A stretch of 64,000 bases of DNA from Paragonimus skrjabini miyazakii (GCA_014338405.1 JTDE01000171.1:33996-97995), one strand, 5' to 3'; positions 1-12,702 are shown, numbered from the stretch's first letter. Numbers and translations are program-made. The notes: generated by a model not told the origin, from the sequence alone.

Positions 1-1
1 G

Positions 2-142
2 TCCACAGCTGAAGTTATTGGAATTCGCCTGTACAACCCATCCCTATGCGCCCAGAAACATTTTGTTCAGGCGTTGGATCTGCCATGGTCAACCCCACAC
101 CCTGCTAGCCTGTCAAGACCCACGGATCAAGTGGGTACTTGA
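2..142 (+). pseudogene. Penelope-like element, C-terminal end of the ORF (5' part outside window)
   Basis: Frame 2 reads from the first base to a TGA at 140-142 and gives 46 residues. The peptide contains AEVIGIRLYNPSLCAQK, then DLPW near residue 29. This matches the C-terminal end of the GIY-YIG endonuclease region of flatworm Penelope-like elements (PLEs), where an E-A-x-x-IR...P-LCxQK block follows the nuclease motif. The same block recurs in the minus-strand copy at 34573-34755, which supports the assignment. PLEs are retroelements whose RT is related to telomerase, joined to a GIY-YIG nuclease. Only the tail is visible, so it cannot be said whether this copy was full length. Beyond the stop, 143-300 is probably the 3' untranslated tail. 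It includes CTGATGA at 250-256, which could be a relic of the hammerhead motif known in PLE tails, but the GAAA half is not in the right place. The family call is inferred from motif similarity. Confidence 0.75.
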
Positions 143-299
143 TTACGGCGTGATATTGAACTGACTGACCTGATTATCCACCCGTTCCCCGTTAACCCGC
201 TCTAATGATTCCCCTGTAAAATTCGGGATATAATTGTGAAGTATTCAACCTGATGATGACTCACTGAAAAGGAGATTTCATGGCGTTGAACACTTGGCA

Positions 300-3290
300 A
301 CTCTTATCATGATTCACTGCCAACTTGTAATCTGTGAACAGTCATACCACAACAGAATCCCACACTCGAACTTCCTTACTGAAATATTCTTTCGTTTAAT
401 TTCAGATCGATAAGTAGTTATTCAGTGCATCGCATTTCACATTTGCACAAATCGTGAAATATTAGTCAATCATTTTCAACATGCCGAGATCGATGGCAGT
501 GTACTGAATTAAATGACAGTGTGCAGAATAAAGTGTGACAGTGGGCAAGTAGCGCGTATCAGATCGGCACTGATAAGTATACAACAACCCTTACTACTCG
601 TTTTATCCCCGTCTCCTTGGAAGATTTTTTACTCGAAACACATTCAAAGTTGCGCTGAGTTGTGAGTACAAACCTTGTTCTTCCCATATCACGTCCGATT
701 CAGGCAGCCTACCCGAATGGTCACTGTCTTGTTTAAGCCCACCGTAGTCAAGCGTATTTTGTCTATGGTGATACCCGTTCAGTACGTTATCAAGCTATGC
801 TGATCGTATGTCGATAGTTCATTAAGTGTGACTTAATTAGGTTTGATCTAAAATCATGGTGCCTGTGGAACTGCAACTCTTCATTTGTCAGCAAGATGTT
901 CTGAAGAGTTCAATTTTAAGTTTTCAAAAGAGACGATACGCATAATGTTGGAGGTAACTTGTGGATAGAAAGGCACATCAAGTGTTGCCTGCTTATAAAG
1001 TGCATGTACGTTTGGTGACTACAACAAAATCCATTACTGTCAGCTCTTTTCCAAATGGATCTGTGGCCTGTAAATTGACGTTTTTCCAATTCGATCAATC
1101 ACTTGGAAAATCAGATATAACTCACACCAAATTGTCTCCGATAACAGGCTCACTCGCACGCCCCGATCGTTTGCTGTCCATCCGATTCCTCGTAAAACTA
1201 CACACAGGTGAGCATGTAATACGGCTCACACGCATAAAACGGCGAAACGCAACAAGCTTACAACAATACCCACAATCCACTCGCATTAGCATGTCGGCTA
1301 CGTACGATCACATGTGTACAGTTTTTCTATTTACTCTTGGTACACTGTTCATATTTAGCAGTTTTCTTCGCACTGAACAATGCTGTTATTAAATGATCAC
1401 ACACTCACCTGTCAGTCAATCACTATACCTTATCTTATTTCTAAGGAGTGATCTCTCGTTCACTTCTTATCTGTGAAAACAAAGAAAATCCTTCAGTTGA
1501 AGCACAAAAGGTATCTTCTGCATTTCAGCACTCTATTCAGCTTCCATACTGCACGCAGGTACAATAGTAGGTTTATCGAATATCCGGCATATTTATATTT
1601 ATCTTTCGGTAACACAGAGCCTCTGTGTGAAAGCATTTGGATATGTGCTTGAGTACACCTAAACTGCGTTAGCAGAGAATGCCCGTTAACAGTTCCTCAG
1701 TTCATCATCGTCATCATTCCCATCATCATCATAGACAGAAATATATAAGTGGTTCTCATTGGTGTTTAACTGCCACACAATATTGAGGTAAAAAGTAAAC
1801 CCTGTAGAGGAAGAGAGAAAAAAAGAGATAAGTAGGGGAAAGGACCTATCTACTGAAAATGGCTAAATCTATATTCATTCATTTAACATAGAGTTGACTA
1901 TACCTTGCAGACAGACAACCGAACCGAAGTAAAAGGTGATCAGTCAGACGGCTCCCTTACAGCGTTCACTGCCCCGCATCATTAATTGTACGCACTTCAG
2001 AAACAACTCGGAGAAACAACGACAACGTTCAGACCAGTGTGCCTGATTAGGTGCCATTTCACCTATTGTCTCCACCCTCCGATTCTGTTAGTCGCGATGT
2101 CTCCAGCTCGGGAAACGAACCCGAACTACATTTGACGCAGTCTGTGCCACAAAAGGCTTTATGAAGAGGGAAGCTGGTATATGAATAACTGTCGTCAGCT
2201 TATCTAGAAATTGTAATGCCAGAGCTTCGAAACAATCTACTGCTTGAGACACTGCGTATGGTATCAATCCAATTAAATGAGGGCTTTATGAAACGGTTAA
2301 TACTTTGAATGCTTGTTCTTAGCGCATACACGTCTGCAAGGTTGCAACACCTTTCGTTCGTTACGGTGTCCAAAGTTACAATGGCTGTTTATTCATTTTG
2401 GTTTAATAAGTTCATATTTTTTTTACTGCAGTGGGAATACTTTTTTTACTATGCATCCCAGTTTATGTGTTACTGGAAGAACATTGGTGTTGAAAGATAT
2501 ATTGACACACAGAAAACGTGATTATGAGTAAACAAAAAGAAAACTCTAATGAAGCCACACACGTGCGATGATACTAGGAACGAACACTGAAACACACTGC
2601 TCTAGTGTTTAACCAGATAGGCACATTTAATAATCTATGGGAGTAGACGAGGAAGGTGGGTAGTGAACTTTTGATGCAGACTGTTTGTAGCGTATTCCGA
2701 TCAAATACGAATTCAAAACTCAACCAATTTAGACGTGGCCACCGATATGGGCAGTGCTCTAGTATGAATGGACTCTAATTCTGAAGTTATTCTGCCTGCC
2801 TACTCCATAACCTCGTTTAGGCGAATGGGTTTTTAGAGGCGCATCCTGGTTTCCATGATGAAAATATATCCGTGTATGACCAGGGTTTAGAGTATTTTGT
2901 AGGCAAACATGACTTCTTTCCCAATGTATTCGTAATTCATTTTGAAGTGACACAATTTTCCTAGATTTTCTGGCTAGGGGATTTTCTTGAGCCCCGTAAT
3001 TATTTTAGTCGTCCGTCAATGAATATTTAGACCAAACATCATATCAATCTATAGGATAAGGGCTACGAGGCCTGTATGTTCGTTTTTCACGCGTAAGCGG
3101 ACTACTGAGACAGTCACAATGGGAAGACCACACCATCATCACCACTTCCAGCTTTGAACCCTATCCATTGGTACTATGTCTTTGGCTGCCGTTGGCCGTG
3201 ACAATAATCCACAAATTAGTAAAATAATAAATGAATACAAATGTGTAGCGAAAAATCAAAGACAAAGAAATAAACAAAACTACTGGGGTT
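300..3290. other. Stretch without a recognisable gene
   Basis: I see no supported gene here. Open frames are short. The longest, 961-1392 (+), would begin at GTG, gives 143 residues and has no motif I recognise. An imperfect (CAT)n/(ATC)n run lies at about 1702-1732. Base composition is AT-rich, as in the rest of the window. Confidence 0.6.
1702..1732. repeat. Imperfect CAT trinucleotide repeat
   Basis: The stretch is made almost only of cat units with two interruptions (cgt and tcc). It is a short degenerate microsatellite with no evident function. Confidence 0.85.
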
Positions 3291-3299
3291 CAGGAATCC

Positions 3300-4850
3300 A
3301 GCTGGTCACTGACTGCGAAGCAGCTCCACAACATAGAGTGCTTCAAACCAACTATCAGAATGGTCGCCAGTTTTCAAACCAAGTAGAAGGCATCTGCTAA
3401 CCTTGCTCAGTTGAACCGTCAAAATTTTCATAACCTTGCGATTTCTACAAACATTAGTTACCATCAAGTCTAAAAATGCCACGAGGGTTGGATAAGAAAA
3501 AGAATACCAACACACCAATTTGCTCCAATCGCCAGACAAAGCTATGAACGATAGATCCGCGACCGCGACAGAAACATGCATGTTCTTCTTTTATCTGGTT
3601 TACTCATTACCACATTATAAGACATGTAAGCATCTTTGATGCGGTTGAGACAATGTTGCCTTATACTGTCCAGACGCCTTTTCTGAAGATGGGACTGGTT
3701 GTTACTAAGCCCCACTCATGTGGCACACCTTCAATCTCTTAAACGGAAACGGGAAATGCGGTCAGTTCAGACAGAATTCTTTCACCGCTATCTTCGTAAA
3801 GTGTTGGAGGAAGAAGTTTCAGGTTTGGAGCTTTGTTACATTTCACGATCTTAAGCTTCAAAGCCACTTTAATTCCCAACGGAGGATCCTGTGGAATGTC
3901 ATAACTAACCACACAATCTCCATCATTCACGACAGAATGAGGTAGCTTAGGCCAGTTGAATTGTTTTTCAAAGTGTCTAGCCAATCTGACAAATCATCCT
4001 AACAGGCGGTAACCTCGTGAGTCATCTTTTTCATATATAGTCTCAGTAACATCTTATCGACTACCAGTGCAATCATAAGTCATAGAAAATATCACCACTT
4101 ATTGTCTGGGAAAAATCTCTTTTCCACATCTTGTTTGCTCGGAGAGGTAAGCCTCACGGTCCTTTTGTAGACTCTTCTTAAGTCTGATTCTTAGTTTACG
4201 GTTGTCACTGTTACATTCTGTGAAAGGGGGGCCCAATAAACGTTCGTTCATGAGTCCTACTGTAACAGCACAAATCCACTTCTGTCTTCAATCTATCTTT
4301 TAGATAGATCTTTTCACAAGAGGTTCATGCAGCCGTTAAGATTCTTGCTTCGTTCGTGTCAAACGAATGTTGTGATCTGAGCAGATGAACTATCAGTGCT
4401 GTTTGATTGCCATTTAGTGTAGCCCGGCCCCTCAACTCCCAAATGGGTGCCTTATGTTTATGAACAGATGATCTTCAAGTAAGTGATGAAAACAATCGAA
4501 CACAGACATGTCATGGTCTGAGGCAGGGTGGTTACTCCAAAATGAACGACAATTTTTATTGGAATGGCGCTGTGATAGCTACACATCTACAGTTGATTTG
4601 CAAATTTTAATTTCCACATGACTGACAGATTTTGCTTGTACTGAAATGCTCTACTTGATATACACAATGTCCGTGAAATGTGTATTCTTGTCGCAACTGA
4701 TCGTCAATATCAGTGCGTCGCAAACAGGCACCGATAGCACCACCCAACCGCTTCTCATCTGGATTAAAACGATCGAGATGTGCGTTCATGTCAGCACAAA
4801 CACATTGATGTCCGAGTGTTCAGATGGTTTCAGATGACCAAAGAAGACGT
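3300..4850 (-). pseudogene. LINE (APE-type) remnant: endonuclease then reverse transcriptase
   Basis: Read on the minus strand, two domains of a non-LTR retrotransposon appear in the expected order. The apurinic-type endonuclease comes first. At about 4800-4607 there is ADMNAHLDRF followed by GGAIGACLRRTD, the usual (G/S)D-x-NA block. At 4552-4501 there is NCRSFWS...SDH, the C-terminal SDH motif of this nuclease family. The RT follows. At 3984-3739 there is NKAPNLKLLPPTLYEDSGE, equivalent to the common NKAPGPD...LPPALFKDGG block with G and D changed. At about 3727-3680 there is VPHEWG and PIFRKG. At 3491-3465 there is PTLVAFLDL, the strand with the first catalytic aspartate. Frames change several times and stops interrupt it, so it is dead. 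No YADD box is visible; the copy is probably truncated near 3300. It resembles LINEs common in trematode genomes (RTE- or CR1-like), but the clade is not settled. Confidence 0.75.
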
Positions 4851-5985
4851 TTCTGATGGCACCTGAATTGGTTTATTTTAGACCATATGCAGATAGGGAA
4901 AATAAACGACGACTCTCTGCGGTCAGTGTTGGCCGATTGTGACTAAAGTCCTAAGTTTAACGGTGCACAAATGACCACTCACCGGGACCTAGTCGAATAG
5001 AATCCCCATTGCAACTCGGCGTCATCGACAAAAGAGACCCTGAGAAGGAACCACTGACCCATCGTAGTATCCAGCTGGGTGTTCAAATGAAGGACAATGT
5101 TCGGATCGTAAAGAAAGGTTTCGGAGGCACGGAACACATCCATTACCAGATTCGAGTGGATGCTTCCCAGAGCACCTTGCTAAGCTATTTGTCGAAGATT
5201 ACAGCAGTTAAAGTCGTCGATGTTTACTGGTTGTCTTAGTCTAAAAAGAGGGCAGGTTGCAGCGAAAGGTGGAGAAAGTGAAAATTAGTTGACTTCTCAT
5301 TAAAACCAACGGTAACCTTTGATATTTTCCGGCTGGCTCAAGGGACCTCACCCAAAGTCTCTGACTCGACGCTCTGACCCGCGAGATAACAGGATGCAGG
5401 TCTTCCTTAGAGGACCCTACACAGAGGCAATGATTCGAGTCTGACTTGAGTGCCGGTGAGAGGCTTGCCCAATCAAATGACTAAGTGTACACGAAAGTGC
5501 TGTTTGATTCTGATCCCTACGGCGCTCATTGTATATATTCGAAAGTACATCAGATACTGGATGTTTTCGTCAGTGCTTGAATTATCAAGCGTTCACGGTG
5601 TAAGGTTTCGCGATAAAATTCCTCTTTCTGAACCGCTTCTTCTTTACTCTGAGGGCAGCGATGCCACAACTGTAAAAACAATTTTGCTGTATGCTCTTAG
5701 CATCGTGCCTCTTTACCTAGACTCTCCTACGCAGTCAGTAATGTGGCGTATGATCGTACGATTGCCACTGCATTTAGTCTGACTTCCGCAGTTTAGCCTG
5801 TCTAGGATGGTTGTACCTGGGCAGACGCAAACTATCTGCCATTTAGGTCCCTATGTTCCGTACACATATTGGTACAAGCAGCCTTGTGTCACCAAAGTAG
5901 TAAGCAGAGCAATTTTACTTGAGAAGCTGTATGACTTCGCACGGACTGAAATTGAACCGGAAGTGTTTTCCTATCTATGACGGGT
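4851..5985. other. Stretch without a recognisable gene
   Basis: This may hold the 5' end of the neighbouring minus-strand LINE and the downstream part of the next one. I could not follow coding similarity. A 110-residue open frame at 5450-5782 (+) has no recognisable motif. Confidence 0.5.
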
Positions 5986-5989
5986 TTAA

Positions 5990-6340
5990 GCAGCAAAGGT
6001 TGCTTTGCGATGTGTTTCCTAATCTACGGGCCCGCTAGAACTTGTTTCAGATCAACGGAACGGATCAGCATCGGTGATTCAACGATAGCGGGTAATGCAA
6101 AAAATAAAGCGATGATAAACACGGAGTCTTAGGACAGATCCTTGTGGAACGTCACTTTCGGCAACAAACAATTTTGATAAGTGTCCATTCACTTTTGCGG
6201 TGACTCCGCGTTAGGTCAGATAAGCCTCCAGCAAAGTAAGTGAGCGCTAATCGAGTCAGTCAAGCTGGAGTGATAAGCCCTGACAAGTGCTTGAGACTAA
6301 TCCAGGTAAGTCACACTGATGGGATATGAAGTCTGGACCG
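5990..6340 (-). pseudogene. LINE reverse-transcriptase fragment (Jockey/CR1-like)
   Basis: The minus strand encodes DVPQGSVLR at 6153-6127. This is the conserved RT block usually read as GVPQGSVLGP in Jockey- and CR1-type LINEs. It is preceded by LEAYLT and KVNGHLSKLF, the typical region just upstream (about 6235-6155). Further upstream, near 6330-6280, there is a weak YLD-S-A-x-x-R match to the first catalytic block. Downstream, after a frame change, LPAIVESPMLI stands where the segment before the YADD box should be, but the box itself is lost. Stops and shifts are present. It differs in motif type from the LINE at 3300-4850, so it is a separate insertion. The fragment is short and the call depends mainly on the VPQGSVL block. 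Confidence 0.6.
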
Positions 6341-8890
6341 AGTGAGGTTTGAGTTAGTAGTAGCATCAGCTTGATTTTAACGGCGACAGTGGTGTTTGAG
6401 ATAGTTCAGCTAAGTTGCTCAATATGTTCTCAAAGGTTCACCGAAACTGCAGTCGATGTTCAGTCACAAAACACCTGTCTTACGCACTGTATGTGCTGCG
6501 GCCTTGTTTCGCACTGAACGTTACAACTTATTCGGGTATTTAGATTTATTTCTTGGAGGTATTGGTTTTCTTTTTACCCAGGTGGGAACTATTTTGTTCA
6601 AGGCATTTCTCCATTTTATGACCTCGTCATCGAGTCGCATCGTTTTACTTCATATCAGTGCGTCTCATTCCTTTAGTCTATTTGAGGGCAAAGTGGTTCC
6701 CTAATACTGACAGTTGGATGCGTTCCCCAAATTGATATGTGATATACAAAAAAAGCTGAATTAGAAGACCAGCGGATCGAGATATCTGTGATCAACCGGA
6801 AACGCTGTTCGGATTACATCAACAAAATCTTCCGTTATTCACTAGTGACTAAAGTGGTTATACGGTACCTTTGAAGTGATTTATCGAATTTAAGTGTGTA
6901 GACTGACATCTCAGGAAATCGGTTTATTTTTGTTGCTGCTGTACTGTTACTTCAAGGACAGTGGCTCGGTTACAATTTTTTTCATGAAGAAATATCACAA
7001 CATTGCCTCTGAGCTGAAGCGCTAGTATTTTTTAGGCTGTAATCTAACGTGGTTTGGGTATTTTACAAACCTTAGTTTGTGCGGGTAAATTCGGCATATC
7101 TGGTTTTCCGATTGGTGTCCATTTGAAGGTGTCACGATGTCACTGGAAGCGACGGCTTGAGGATTTTCTTAACGTAAAATCAACCAATGTAAATGAAATG
7201 GACACAATCATTTTCTAACGCGCTGCTCTTGGTATAACCCACGTCAACTATTCGCGATGCAAATACGGCTGAATTGAATGATTTCGCATTGGGATCTAAT
7301 GAATACGTGAGGACTGTTCTCACCAGTGTCAAGCTAAACAAATTGCTTTGACAGGATATAACTATTTGAGTTAGTGCTTCCCAGTAATCCATTTTTCATT
7401 CTCAAAATGGCAGTCAGCGAGCGCAACGCGACAAAAGCTCAAAATCTGGAGAGGAAGAGACTCGAGACTATGCCTGGTCATATCAGTAATGCAAATGGAG
7501 GACACCATCATCGGATTCGCAGAAGAATAGAACAGCGATGTGATAGTCTTCAGGCAACTGCTGAACGAATCACATTCAGTTCTGAACATCTGATGCTGAA
7601 GTTCTTGAGAAGGAAGACAGGCCGCTTGATTATATACCGACAAGCGATAACTAATTCGGCTAGTTGTATGTGTTTTCGACTACGCTTAACCTAATGGTTG
7701 TTATCGTTTTCATGAGGGTACTAATCATCTAAATAAATTTTATTGCATGTCTTTCCAAGGTTCTCAGTGAGCTCAGACTGACGACCGAAAGACATACATG
7801 TTGGACAGACCCATATCAGATGGAATGCTAAAAAAGTGAAGATATGTATATCAAAATCTTTGAGTCCACCGACAACAGCCGCACAGGTGGGGTTGTGGAA
7901 ATGCGAGTGATCACATGTGTGTGGTTTATGGAGGAGGTCACTGAACATCCAACTCTGTGAACTCAGGAGCCCCATTTCTCACAGACTCACTCTAATCTCT
8001 ACTGCATTGGTCCGCTGCCTGACACGCGTTTTTCTAAACCCAGCGATCCATCTATTTAAAGGCGGACTGGTAGAACATCGCGCTTACAATCTTCCTTTTT
8101 ACATTTGAAGGTGAATGTCGCAGATAATGTATACCCAATATGCGCTGCTCCCCAGTTGCCTTATACCCCAAGTATACTAAGATGGCGGTGAATCAGTTCA
8201 TTTGTGGGAGCTGTCTGATCAACTGGGAAAAGCGAGTTGATACTAAACGTTCGGGGATTGTTAGTCATTTTGATGGCTGTGCCACTTATTCGGGCCAGAG
8301 GACATTCTGAAAAATCGTTTGTTCTCACAGCTGTCCCATCAGAATAAGCGGATTTATCAAGGCAATAACGCTGTGGCTCATATATACAAACATCTGAAAG
8401 AGTTCAAGTTGTCTCGCACTTTCGGTTGCTTATATTGGTCCACAAGATCACGTGACCCGAACCCGAATTAACAATTTTACGAGTGCTGATCGACTTGCCA
8501 CCCAAGTTGAAGACAGTTTACAACCAAACTGCATTCCCCAGTCAAATTAGCAAGGTATACGGAAAGCGAAAACAAAGTTGGGTGATGTTCATATTTTTTT
8601 ACCTAGTGGCGGAATTTTCTTTGTTCATTTAGAAATGACTAATTTCATCACGTTAAATTTGACCAAATGTGCTCTATGGTTATACACAAATCATTTAAAG
8701 GTTTTGTTATCGGGTATCGTATTATCTAGTGTTTGGAAATGTTTCTAGATCCGAACTAGTTAGTCGGTTGCCGTTAGATTCCGATTTCACAATTTCTTCT
8801 TGACTGAAATGGTTGGTTCATTTTGAAGAATCAGCGCCATTACGCAATTAAATGTTGAGTTATAAAAAGCCACAAACTTATGAAGGGCTG
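6341..8890. other. Stretch without a recognisable gene
   Basis: Only short open frames occur on either strand, for example 7374-7694 (+) and 7721-7975 (-). None shows a domain I recognise. The stretch ends at the left LTR of the gypsy element. Confidence 0.6.
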
Positions 8891-9082
8891 TGTCATATAT
8901 TATTTCTACATCATATTGTCCTCTTCACTATCATGCTGATCCCTCCATATATTACCCTAATCTACTTTTCCTGTTCGCTATGTTATAGATCACATGCCTC
9001 GTTTTCTGATTGATTAAAGCCTTTCTATCAGGCGTTGTCTTCTCTGCGCTCTCGATTACTTCTCGCACGTCTATTCGTTACA
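8891..9082 (+). repeat. Left LTR
   Basis: It runs TGTCAT...TTACA, with the expected TG...CA ends. It aligns with 12715-12843 over most of its length, apart from a block of about 57 bp present only here (about 8973-9029). By eye about 12 substitutions separate the two LTRs over roughly 127 aligned bases, so the insertion is not recent. The right border at 9082 is the less certain end. Confidence 0.85.
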
Positions 9083-9101
9083 ATTTAATCAATCAGAAAT
9101 A

Positions 9102-10040
9102 ATGGATCGTCTACTACGACCGGACCGATTTGATGCCGACCCAAACTCCTCAGACAGTGGTGACGTATGGGAACAATGGTTATATACTTTCTCAAATTTT
9201 CTTGAATTGACGGCTTCTCATAAACCTGACAAGCTGAAAACGCTTATACACTTTTTGTCCCCCGCCGTATACAAATTCATTTCCCACTGTACTGATTATG
9301 ACTCTGCTATCACCATACTTCACAAAAGAATGAAATTTTTGCACGCCACCTTTTAACAACTTGTAAACAAACTCCCAATGAAACTCCCGACCAGTTCATA
9401 CAAAAACTCTGGAACCTTGCCAAGGATTGCAATTTCAAGGCTGTCAGCGCGGCGCAAAATCAAGAGGACGCTATTCGTGATGCCTTCATAAGTGGCCTCT
9501 CATCCAACTCGATTCGCCAACGATTGCTTAAACACAAAACTGTAGACATAAAAACCGCTTACGATCAAGCGAAGATTTTAGACCTGGCTCTACAGCAGTC
9601 GCATTTGTTCGTGCAATCTCAGTCTCCACTTTACAATACAGCTGCTACCGACGCATCACCAAATACTGCCGAGAAACCTAACAGTCATTACGAGACTACA
9701 CTAGCTACAGCCCGAACTAACTGCTTCTTCTGTGGGTATGATCGACACCCTCGCCACATATGTCCAGCTAGAGATTCAGTTTGTAAATCTTGTGGGAAAC
9801 GGGGTCACTACCAAAAGGTTTATCGTTCTGCTACTCATTCGAAACACACAGCATCAATTTCTCCACTCTTTACCTCCTCTATCGTCACTGCTGCAGCTCC
9901 AACTAGCCTTACCAAAGCCATCACTGAAGTGGTAATCAATGGGATAACACTACAAGCGCTGGTTGACACATGGAGCTCAGAAAGCAATGTTTCTGATGCG
10001 GTCGTACTTAAAATCAATGGACAAAATTGCCATCAAGTAG
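9102..10040 (+). pseudogene. gag: gag and start of protease (frameshifted)
   Basis: The structural protein starts at ATG 9102, 19 bases after the left LTR. The first 84 codons (MDRLLRPDRFD...) end in a premature TAA at 9354-9356. A shift near 9331-9341, next to the run aaattttt, restores the sense frame, which then runs open to 10054. The nucleocapsid part (9722-9826) has two zinc knuckles. The first, CFFCGYDRHPRHIC, is a perfect CX2CX4HX4C. The second, CKSCGKRGHYQKVY, has its last cysteine changed to tyrosine. The aspartic protease follows: LVDTWSSESN at 9959-9988 carries the active site, but the DTG triad reads DTW (W codon 9971-9973), which should abolish activity. A second frame change near 10030 interrupts the protease. 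Gag normally packages the element RNA and protease matures the polyprotein; this copy could do neither. Confidence 0.9.
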
Positions 10041-12599
10041 CCAAATCGTTCTGACTTCCACGCGACTAACCAGTAACATCAAAGGCCACTGTCTTGTTTC
10101 ATTATCTCACAAAGGTACACCTTACAGAGATGTAAATTGTCCATCCTCCCCAATCTGTGTGCTGACGTGTTATTAGGGCATGACTTCCTACAGCGACACA
10201 AATCTGTGGAAATATCCTTTCAGGGTGTTCAACCCTCATTTTCACCTTGTTGCCTAGCTGCCGCTACTCTTCCAGCTCCTTCCCTCTTCACTCAGCTCGA
10301 TCCTTCTTGCCGTCTATTCCGTACTAAATCGGGACGACATAGTCACCGTGATGAAGTTTTCATTCAGACCGAGATCGAAAGATTGTTACAAGACGACATC
10401 ATCGAACCTTCGCGATCAGCGTGGCGTGCACAAGTATTAGTCACTACAAACGATCGCCATAAACGTCACATGGTCGTCGATTATAGCCAAACTATTAATC
10501 GGTACACCTACCTGGACGCCTATCCTCTCCGTCGTATCGACGACATGGTAGAAAAAATTTCACAATTCACTGATTTCAGTATGCCAGACCTCCAGAGCGC
10601 TTATCACCAAATACCCATTAACGAAAGCGAAAAACATAATACCGCTTTTGAAGAGTGTAGTAGCCTATACCAATTCCGCCACATACCTTTTGGAGTGACC
10701 AACGGTGTTGCATGCTTCCAGCGGGCGACAGACGACCTGATGCATCGAGAAATGCCCGAGGGAACTTTCATCTACGTCGACAATATTACCGTATGCGGAG
10801 ATAATGCGAACAATCACCAGACTAATCTCAATCGCTTTCCTCAAGTGGCTGATAAATACGGACTAATACTAAATCGAAACAAGTGTGTTTTCGTTACGGA
10901 AGAAATTCGTCTGTTGGGTTATGAAATATCCAAAGGATCCGTGAGGCCAGATCCCGATCGATTCGGAACGCTAATCAGACTGCCTGCACCTGGAAACTTG
11001 AAAGCACAACAAACAGTGGTTGAGATGTTCTCATACTATTCGCAGTGGTTTTCCCATTTTTCAGATAAAATCCACCCACTGATTATCAACAAGAGCTTTC
11101 CACTACCCAACGATGTACTTTCCATCTACGATTCCCCTAAATGCGAACTGGTGCAAGCCTCACTCTTTTCGATTACCAGAGATGTTCCCCTTGTCATTGA
11201 AACGGATGCCTCAGATATAGCAATCTCCGTTACACTCAATCAAAGTGGCCGCCACGTAGCCTTTTTCTCACGTACTCTCTCTGCAACCGAACGAAACCAT
11301 TCCGCTGTTGAAAAGGAAGCTTACGCAATAATTTAAGCTATCCGGAAATGGCAACATTACCTGATTGGAACACATTTCAAGCTACTAACCGATCAACATT
11401 CCGTAGCTTTTATGTATGTTAGTAAGATCAAAAATGACAAAATTCAACGTTGGCGGATCGAAATATCTCAATCCTCTTATGATGTGATTTATCGCCCTGG
11501 GTCAGATAATCCTGCGGCCGAAACTCTATCTGGAGCGTTTTGTGCATCAACTCTTTCTATCAACTGTCTTAAAATGCTCCATGATTCTCTCTGTCACCCT
11601 GGAATTACTCGTTTGTCTCATTTTGTTCGAACGACGAATTTGCCTTTTTCCCTAAACAATATCAAGTCTGTTATTCAACAATGTTCCGTTTGTTCCCAGC
11701 TAAAACCGAAATTCTACAATCCTCCCTTAATTAAGGCAACACAGCTCTTTGAACGTCTTAGTATTAATTTCAAAGGACCACTTCCCTCAACCACTCGCAA
11801 ACACTATATACTAACTGTAACTGACGAATTCTCTCGCTTCCCATTCGCTTTTCCATGCCCAGATATATCTGCATCCACTGTCATCACCCGATTAACCGAC
11901 CTCTTTTCCATGTTCGGAATGCCCTCATTCGTTTATTCCGATCGAGGATCTACATTTATGTCGCAGAAGTTGAGGCAATTCTTTCACGTCCGGGGTGTGG
12001 CCACTAGCAGGACCACGAATTACAACCCACGGGGCAATGGCCAAGTTGAAAGGCTCAATGGCACTATATGGAAAACTGTTTCCTTTTTCCCGAGTTCCAA
12101 AGCATTGAATGTTGACCAGTGGGAGTACGTGCTTCCGGACGCGCTGCACGCTATCAGGTCGTTGCTGTGTACTGCTACCAGCGCTACTCCTCACGAACGC
12201 ATTTTTCTACACAATCAAAAATCGCCCGCAGGAACCAGCCTGCCTCAGTGGCTCGTTACGCACGGATCAGTACTTTATCGGAAGAATGTCCGAACATTTA
12301 AGTACGATCCCTTAGCAGAAGTTGAAGTGTTAGAGAGTAACCCCGAATACGCCCACATTCGAATTCCAGATGGTCGTGAGGAAACTGTATCTCTCCGACA
12401 ACTGGCTCCCATTAACAACACAATTCAACCGACACAACCTATTTTGTCAGATCCTATTTCAAACCTTCCTATTGTTGACACACCCGGCACTATATCCGAC
12501 ACGACAGAAACTACTAGTGCACCAGAAACAAATGTTGAAAATCTTCTCTCCCACCAACAAAGGGTTAGACCTTGCTTACTTCGAAATCGTGAGGCGTAA
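10041..12599 (+). pseudogene. pol: pol: protease end, reverse transcriptase, RNase H, integrase (defective)
   Basis: After a third frame change near 10134 the frame stays open to 11333, is stopped by TAA at 11334-11336, and continues in the same frame to TAA 12597-12599. In order: the protease end LLGHDFL (about 10170); the RT with FSMPDLQSAYHQIP and PFGVTNGVACFQR; the catalytic box YVDN at 10773-10784, where YxDD is expected; RNase H with ETDASD and VEKEAYAI, broken by the stop, then LLTDQHS; the integrase zinc finger HDSLCH...CSVC (11580-11693); and the integrase core. In the core the first catalytic aspartate reads asparagine (SINFKG, codon 11766-11768). The second, in YSDRGS (codon 11940-11942), and the glutamate in GQVERLNG (codon 12048-12050) are present, exactly 35 residues apart. 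Function, were it intact: copying element RNA into DNA and inserting it. Substitutions at three active sites plus the breaks make it inactive. Confidence 0.93.
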
Positions 12600-12702
12600 C
12601 CTCGCTTCACACTTTTGCCATAATCTATGTCCTACAATAACCCATTTCATACGTTGGACAGTCAACCCCTAATACTCTATGTTTACGTTAGTTTTTTTTC
12701 AT

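Noticed and set aside
250..276. Hammerhead-like CTGATGA in the tail of the first PLE
   Set aside because: A GAAA at correct spacing and pairing stems are missing; mentioned only as a possible relic.
961..1392. 143-codon open frame (+), among the longest outside transposons
   Set aside because: It would start at GTG, shows no domain, and has no supporting splice or promoter context; frames of this length are expected by chance on 64 kb.
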